A stretch of DNA of 64,000 bases, taken from the NCBI GenBank assembly GCA_903839875.1, contig CAIMDZ010000071.1:1-64000 (forward strand). Direction: 5' to 3'. How positions within the stretch are numbered: position 1 is the stretch's first letter; each line of letters begins with the position of its first letter. The position numbers were made by a program, and so were the translations under genes. Under the pieces are notes generated by a model. That model made no database searches. It was not told the origin of the DNA and saw only the letters and a program-made list of their open reading frames with translations. The stretch is from an uncultured Bacteroidota bacterium. Lineage in GTDB: Bacteria; Bacteroidota; Bacteroidia; Chitinophagales; Chitinophagaceae. Below, piece by piece: positions 61,533-64,000 of this stretch.

Positions 61533-62588
61533 TTATGCTACTGTAATTGATTTATCCAGGTACACATCCTGGATGGTATTCAGTAATTCAATACCCTGGT
61601 TCATTGGTTTCTGGAATGCCTTACGGCCACTGATCAATCCCATACCGCCTGCACGCTTGTTCACCACAGCAGTCATTACTGCTTCAGCCAGGTCTGTTGC
61701 GCCTTTCGACTCTCCGCCTGAGTTGATAAGCCCTACGCGGCCCATGTAGCAGTTAGCCACCTGGTAACGGCAAAGGTCAATAGGATGGTCGGTAGTTAGT
61801 TTCTCATAAACCAGCTTGCTCGTCTTGCCGAAATTGATTGCGTTATAACCACCATTGTTGGTTGGCAATTTCTGCTTGATGATATCTGCCTGAATAGTTA
61901 CACCGAGGTGATTTGCCTGGCCGGTAAGGTCGGCTGATGCATGGTAGTCAACACCATCCTTTTTGAAACCACTATTGCGCAGGTAGCACCACAGCACAGT
62001 GGCCATACCTAATTCATGTGCATATTCAAAAGCCTTGGCCACTTCCACTATCTGGCGTGCGCTTTCGTCAGAACCATAATAGATGGTAGCGCCCACTGCG
62101 GTAGCTCCAAGGTTCCAGGCATCCTTAATGGTGCCGAACATGATCTGGTCGAATTTGTTTGGGTAAGTCAGGAATTCGTTATGGTTCACCTTTACAATGA
62201 ACGGAATCTTATGTGCATATTTACGTGCAACTGCACCAAGAACACCATAGGTAGAAGCAACAGCATTGCAACCGCCTTCCATTGCCAGCTTCACAATATT
62301 TTCAGGATCAAAAAATTCAGGATTGGGTGCGAATGATGCCCCGGCGCTATGCTCTATGCCCTGATCAACAGGAAGTATAGATACATAACCGGTACCCGAG
62401 AGACGGCCATGATTATGAATGGCACTGATACTTTGTAAAGTCGGGATGTTCCGGTTTGAATGAGCCCAGACATGGTCAACAGCCCCTGGTCCGGGAACGT
62501 GTAATGAAGACTTGTCAATTGTCTTGCAGGTATGGCCTAAATAATATTCTGCCTTATCGCCCAGCAGTTCATGTATTTTGTTTGACAT
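61533..62588 (-). CDS. fbaB: Class I fructose-bisphosphate aldolase (FbaB/DhnA type)
   Basis: 351 residues from ATG 62588; the longer frame to 62681 is ruled out by a -7 box inside it. It cleaves fructose-1,6-bisphosphate (reversible) in glycolysis/gluconeogenesis. Schiff-base lysine in [30 protein letters not shown] near the start and [14 protein letters not shown] and [15 protein letters not shown] near the end are the archaeal-type/FbaB phosphate-binding blocks. Cytosolic, single gene. Confidence 0.94.
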   Translation of the reverse strand: MSNKIHELLGDKAEYYLGHTCKTIDKSSLHVPGPGAVDHVWAHSNRNIPTLQSISAIHNHGRLSGTGYVSILPVDQGIEHSAGASFAPNPEFFDPENIVKLAMEGGCNAVASTYGVLGAVARKYAHKIPFIVKVNHNEFLTYPNKFDQIMFGTIKDAWNLGATAVGATIYYGSDESARQIVEVAKAFEYAHELGMATVLWCYLRNSGFKKDGVDYHASADLTGQANHLGVTIQADIIKQKLPTNNGGYNAINFGKTSKLVYEKLTTDHPIDLCRYQVANCYMGRVGLINSGGESKGATDLAEAVMTAVVNKRAGGMGLISGRKAFQKPMNQGIELLNTIQDVYLDKSITVA

Positions 62589-62616
62589 ATAAATGATTAT
62601 TTTTAAAATTCGGCTG

Positions 62617-62624
62617 CAAAGGTA
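62617..62624 (-). promoter_or_regulatory. -7 promoter box of fbaB
   Basis: TACCTTTG on the minus strand, exact TAnnTTTG, 28 bp before ATG 62588 and inside the longer frame, so it fixes the start. Confidence 0.55.
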
Positions 62625-62704
62625 TTCATAATAATCAATAGATAAAACATAAATGACGAAAAACAGGGCACTAGTCTGCAATCAAAACGATAAAAAACTA
62701 CTAT

Positions 62705-64000
62705 CTAATCTTGCTTCTCTCGATTTATCAGGCTGTCGATACGAAAAACCAATACACGACCATAATTAGTAAGCCCCAAATCCGAATATCCGTTAAAGTG
62801 TAATACACAGGGAAAAGCCCGACGGTTGGTATCATTGGGAGTTCGGCGTCCAGTTTCGCCTTTACGATCGTCGGTATGTTCGGTGACAATCCAATAACGG
62901 ACGTGGTATTTCGACGGATCATCATTCCAAGGTGAATCTACAATTGGTTTAACAAAGAAAGCATTTCCAGAAAAATACGCCAGTCGTGCTATTCTTTGCG
63001 TCTGACCTCCGGGGCGTGTATCACTAATAAACGATCCATTTATACCGCGCTGCTTTAACATGGATGCAACTGCATACTCCTGCTTCCCCTCATCCCACAT
63101 CTTCACCATCTGCCACAACGGATAAATAAGAAAGCTTACCGCGAATAGATACGGCACAATATTTTTCAAACCACTCTGCCTCATGCCTTGCTCATAGCAC
63201 CCTCCTATCACCATTCCCAACGGCACCATATACCACAAATAACGCGCCTCAAAATTAATCGGGAGATATCCAAGTATAAACAGAAAAAAAGACACCATGA
63301 TCATGCGATTCTGAATTGATTCTGAGACATCCCGCTTCCAGAATAATTTCCATTTTACATGGCCCACAATAACAATAAAGAAAACAGACAACTGCAAACT
63401 GCTGACAATAAATTTCCAGATATTCAGACCAATTCGTAAAAACTGCAACCCGAACAGATGCCATGAATTCCAGAAGTGCGGCGTGACTCCGTTTACAAAC
63501 CACGGATCCTCCCAATAATAAGGGCTATCCGGGTAGGCAGGTGGTAACAACGCGCCAATACCTTCTTTCCAGTATGGATGCCCCACTAAGTACCACGACA
63601 TGTTTAATGAACCGGAAGTAGAGGTCGTCCATATGCCATATTTATTGTGCAGCGCCCATATCCAGGGAATGGAACAAAGTACCATTACAATTATTGCGGT
63701 CAAAGAAATTTTCATCCATTGCAGCTTGTTTTCTTTTGAAAGAAAATAGGTGCAAACGATAGTATTCAATATAAAGAACGGGAAGGAATAGGCTTTTGCA
63801 AAGTAAGCCAGTGTTCCAATAAATCCGCAAATAATCCACAATAAAGGCTTGCTTTTAAAATCCACCGAGAGCATTATCCTCAAGGTGGATAGCAAAAAGA
63901 AACATTCCCACAAATCATCAAAAGACTGGTGAAAAACGGCAAAACAAAGAAACAGCGCAAGCGTTACATTCAGCATCCACTGCTGCTTCCTCACAATTTC
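62705..64000 (-). CDS. GT39-like (ArnT/PMT-type) membrane glycosyltransferase, partial
   Basis: At least 431 residues; the frame is open to the right edge, so the N-terminus is missing. Many membrane helices and a periplasmic loop (LVGHPYWKEGIGALLPPAYP, WEDPWFVNGVTPHFWNSWHL) fit GT-C glycosyltransferases with dolichyl/undecaprenyl-phosphate sugar donors. The C-terminal soluble part (about residues 320-430) is mixed alpha/beta with an RGGxTQRIAR-like segment (TRPGGQTQRIARL), common in GT39-like proteins of Bacteroidota. The GTG at 63994 is likely internal. Confidence 0.7.
   Translation of the reverse strand, partial: EIVRKQQWMLNVTLALFLCFAVFHQSFDDLWECFFLLSTLRIMLSVDFKSKPLLWIICGFIGTLAYFAKAYSFPFFILNTIVCTYFLSKENKLQWMKISLTAIIVMVLCSIPWIWALHNKYGIWTTSTSGSLNMSWYLVGHPYWKEGIGALLPPAYPDSPYYWEDPWFVNGVTPHFWNSWHLFGLQFLRIGLNIWKFIVSSLQLSVFFIVIVGHVKWKLFWKRDVSESIQNRMIMVSFFLFILGYLPINFEARYLWYMVPLGMVIGGCYEQGMRQSGLKNIVPYLFAVSFLIYPLWQMVKMWDEGKQEYAVASMLKQRGINGSFISDTRPGGQTQRIARLAYFSGNAFFVKPIVDSPWNDDPSKYHVRYWIVTEHTDDRKGETGRRTPNDTNRRAFPCVLHFNGYSDLGLTNYGRVLVFRIDSLINREKQD

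Overview
The window looks like chromosome of a Bacteroidota bacterium, probably of the Chitinophagales/Sphingobacteriia type. The signs are Por/T9SS C-terminal sorting domains on large secreted proteins, a TonB-dependent outer-membrane protein with a carboxypeptidase-regulatory-like N-terminus, lipoproteins with short lipoboxes, a propeller-type sensor kinase, and many start-proximal TAnnTTTG boxes (the Bacteroidota sigma-A -7 element). No tRNA, rRNA, CRISPR array or prophage was seen.

Layout. 0-4.5 kb: two tandem GT87-like membrane glycosyltransferases separated by a ParE/RelE-type toxin-antitoxin (TA) pair, then a thiolase. 4.8-14.8 kb: an NHL-repeat T9SS protein, a cytochrome-like/propeller lipoprotein, a second TA pair, folB, a small membrane protein, a decayed MazEF-type TA locus, purL and a secreted protein. 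14.9-20.3 kb: a T9SS protein with a small basic partner, two ferritin-like proteins (one a Tat lipoprotein), and a secreted-protein gene broken by one in-frame TGA. 21.2-29.5 kb: a rightward tetrapyrrole cluster hemA-hemC-hemD-hemE-hemF-(RAYT transposase)-hemB-hemL, covering glutamyl-tRNA to protoporphyrinogen IX except for minor steps. 29.6-39.5 kb: a TlpA-like lipoprotein, a small lipoprotein, a gene-poor stretch, an NtrC-type regulator with a large hybrid kinase, and a repeat-rich secreted protein. 39.7-50.6 kb: cyclophilin, gcvP, dxs, a third TA pair, a CPBP protease, cdsA and psd. 50.8-64 kb: a Cys-rich small secreted protein, a propeller sensor kinase/LuxR-type regulator pair split by a lipoprotein, an ABC exporter, an SRPBCC pseudogene, a TonB-type receptor, class I fructose-bisphosphate aldolase and a GT39-like membrane protein running off the right edge.

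Cross-cutting features. The window is rich in short dispersed repeats of several families, and these sit exactly at gene ends: the last codons and stop of hemB, hemC, hemD, hemE, hemL, psd and the 8.3-kb lipoprotein gene lie inside such repeats. A RAYT transposase interrupts the heme cluster and is flanked on both sides by the same 33-bp palindrome.

Most interesting candidates. (1) A Cys-Pro/His-rich insert, present as an internal tandem peptide repeat, in the glutamyl-tRNA reductase HemA; it resembles heme regulatory motifs and could provide heme feedback. (2) A duplicated ~237-bp intergenic block on both sides of the NtrC/hybrid-kinase operon, whose best conserved part reads leftward as promoter, ~80-nt RNA and rho-independent terminator: a candidate duplicated small RNA. 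(3) The adjacent hybrid kinase has an N-terminus resembling the H-NOX-associated (HNOBA) domain, and the next gene has a sigma54-like -24 box. These are readings of the sequence by eye and were not checked by database search.
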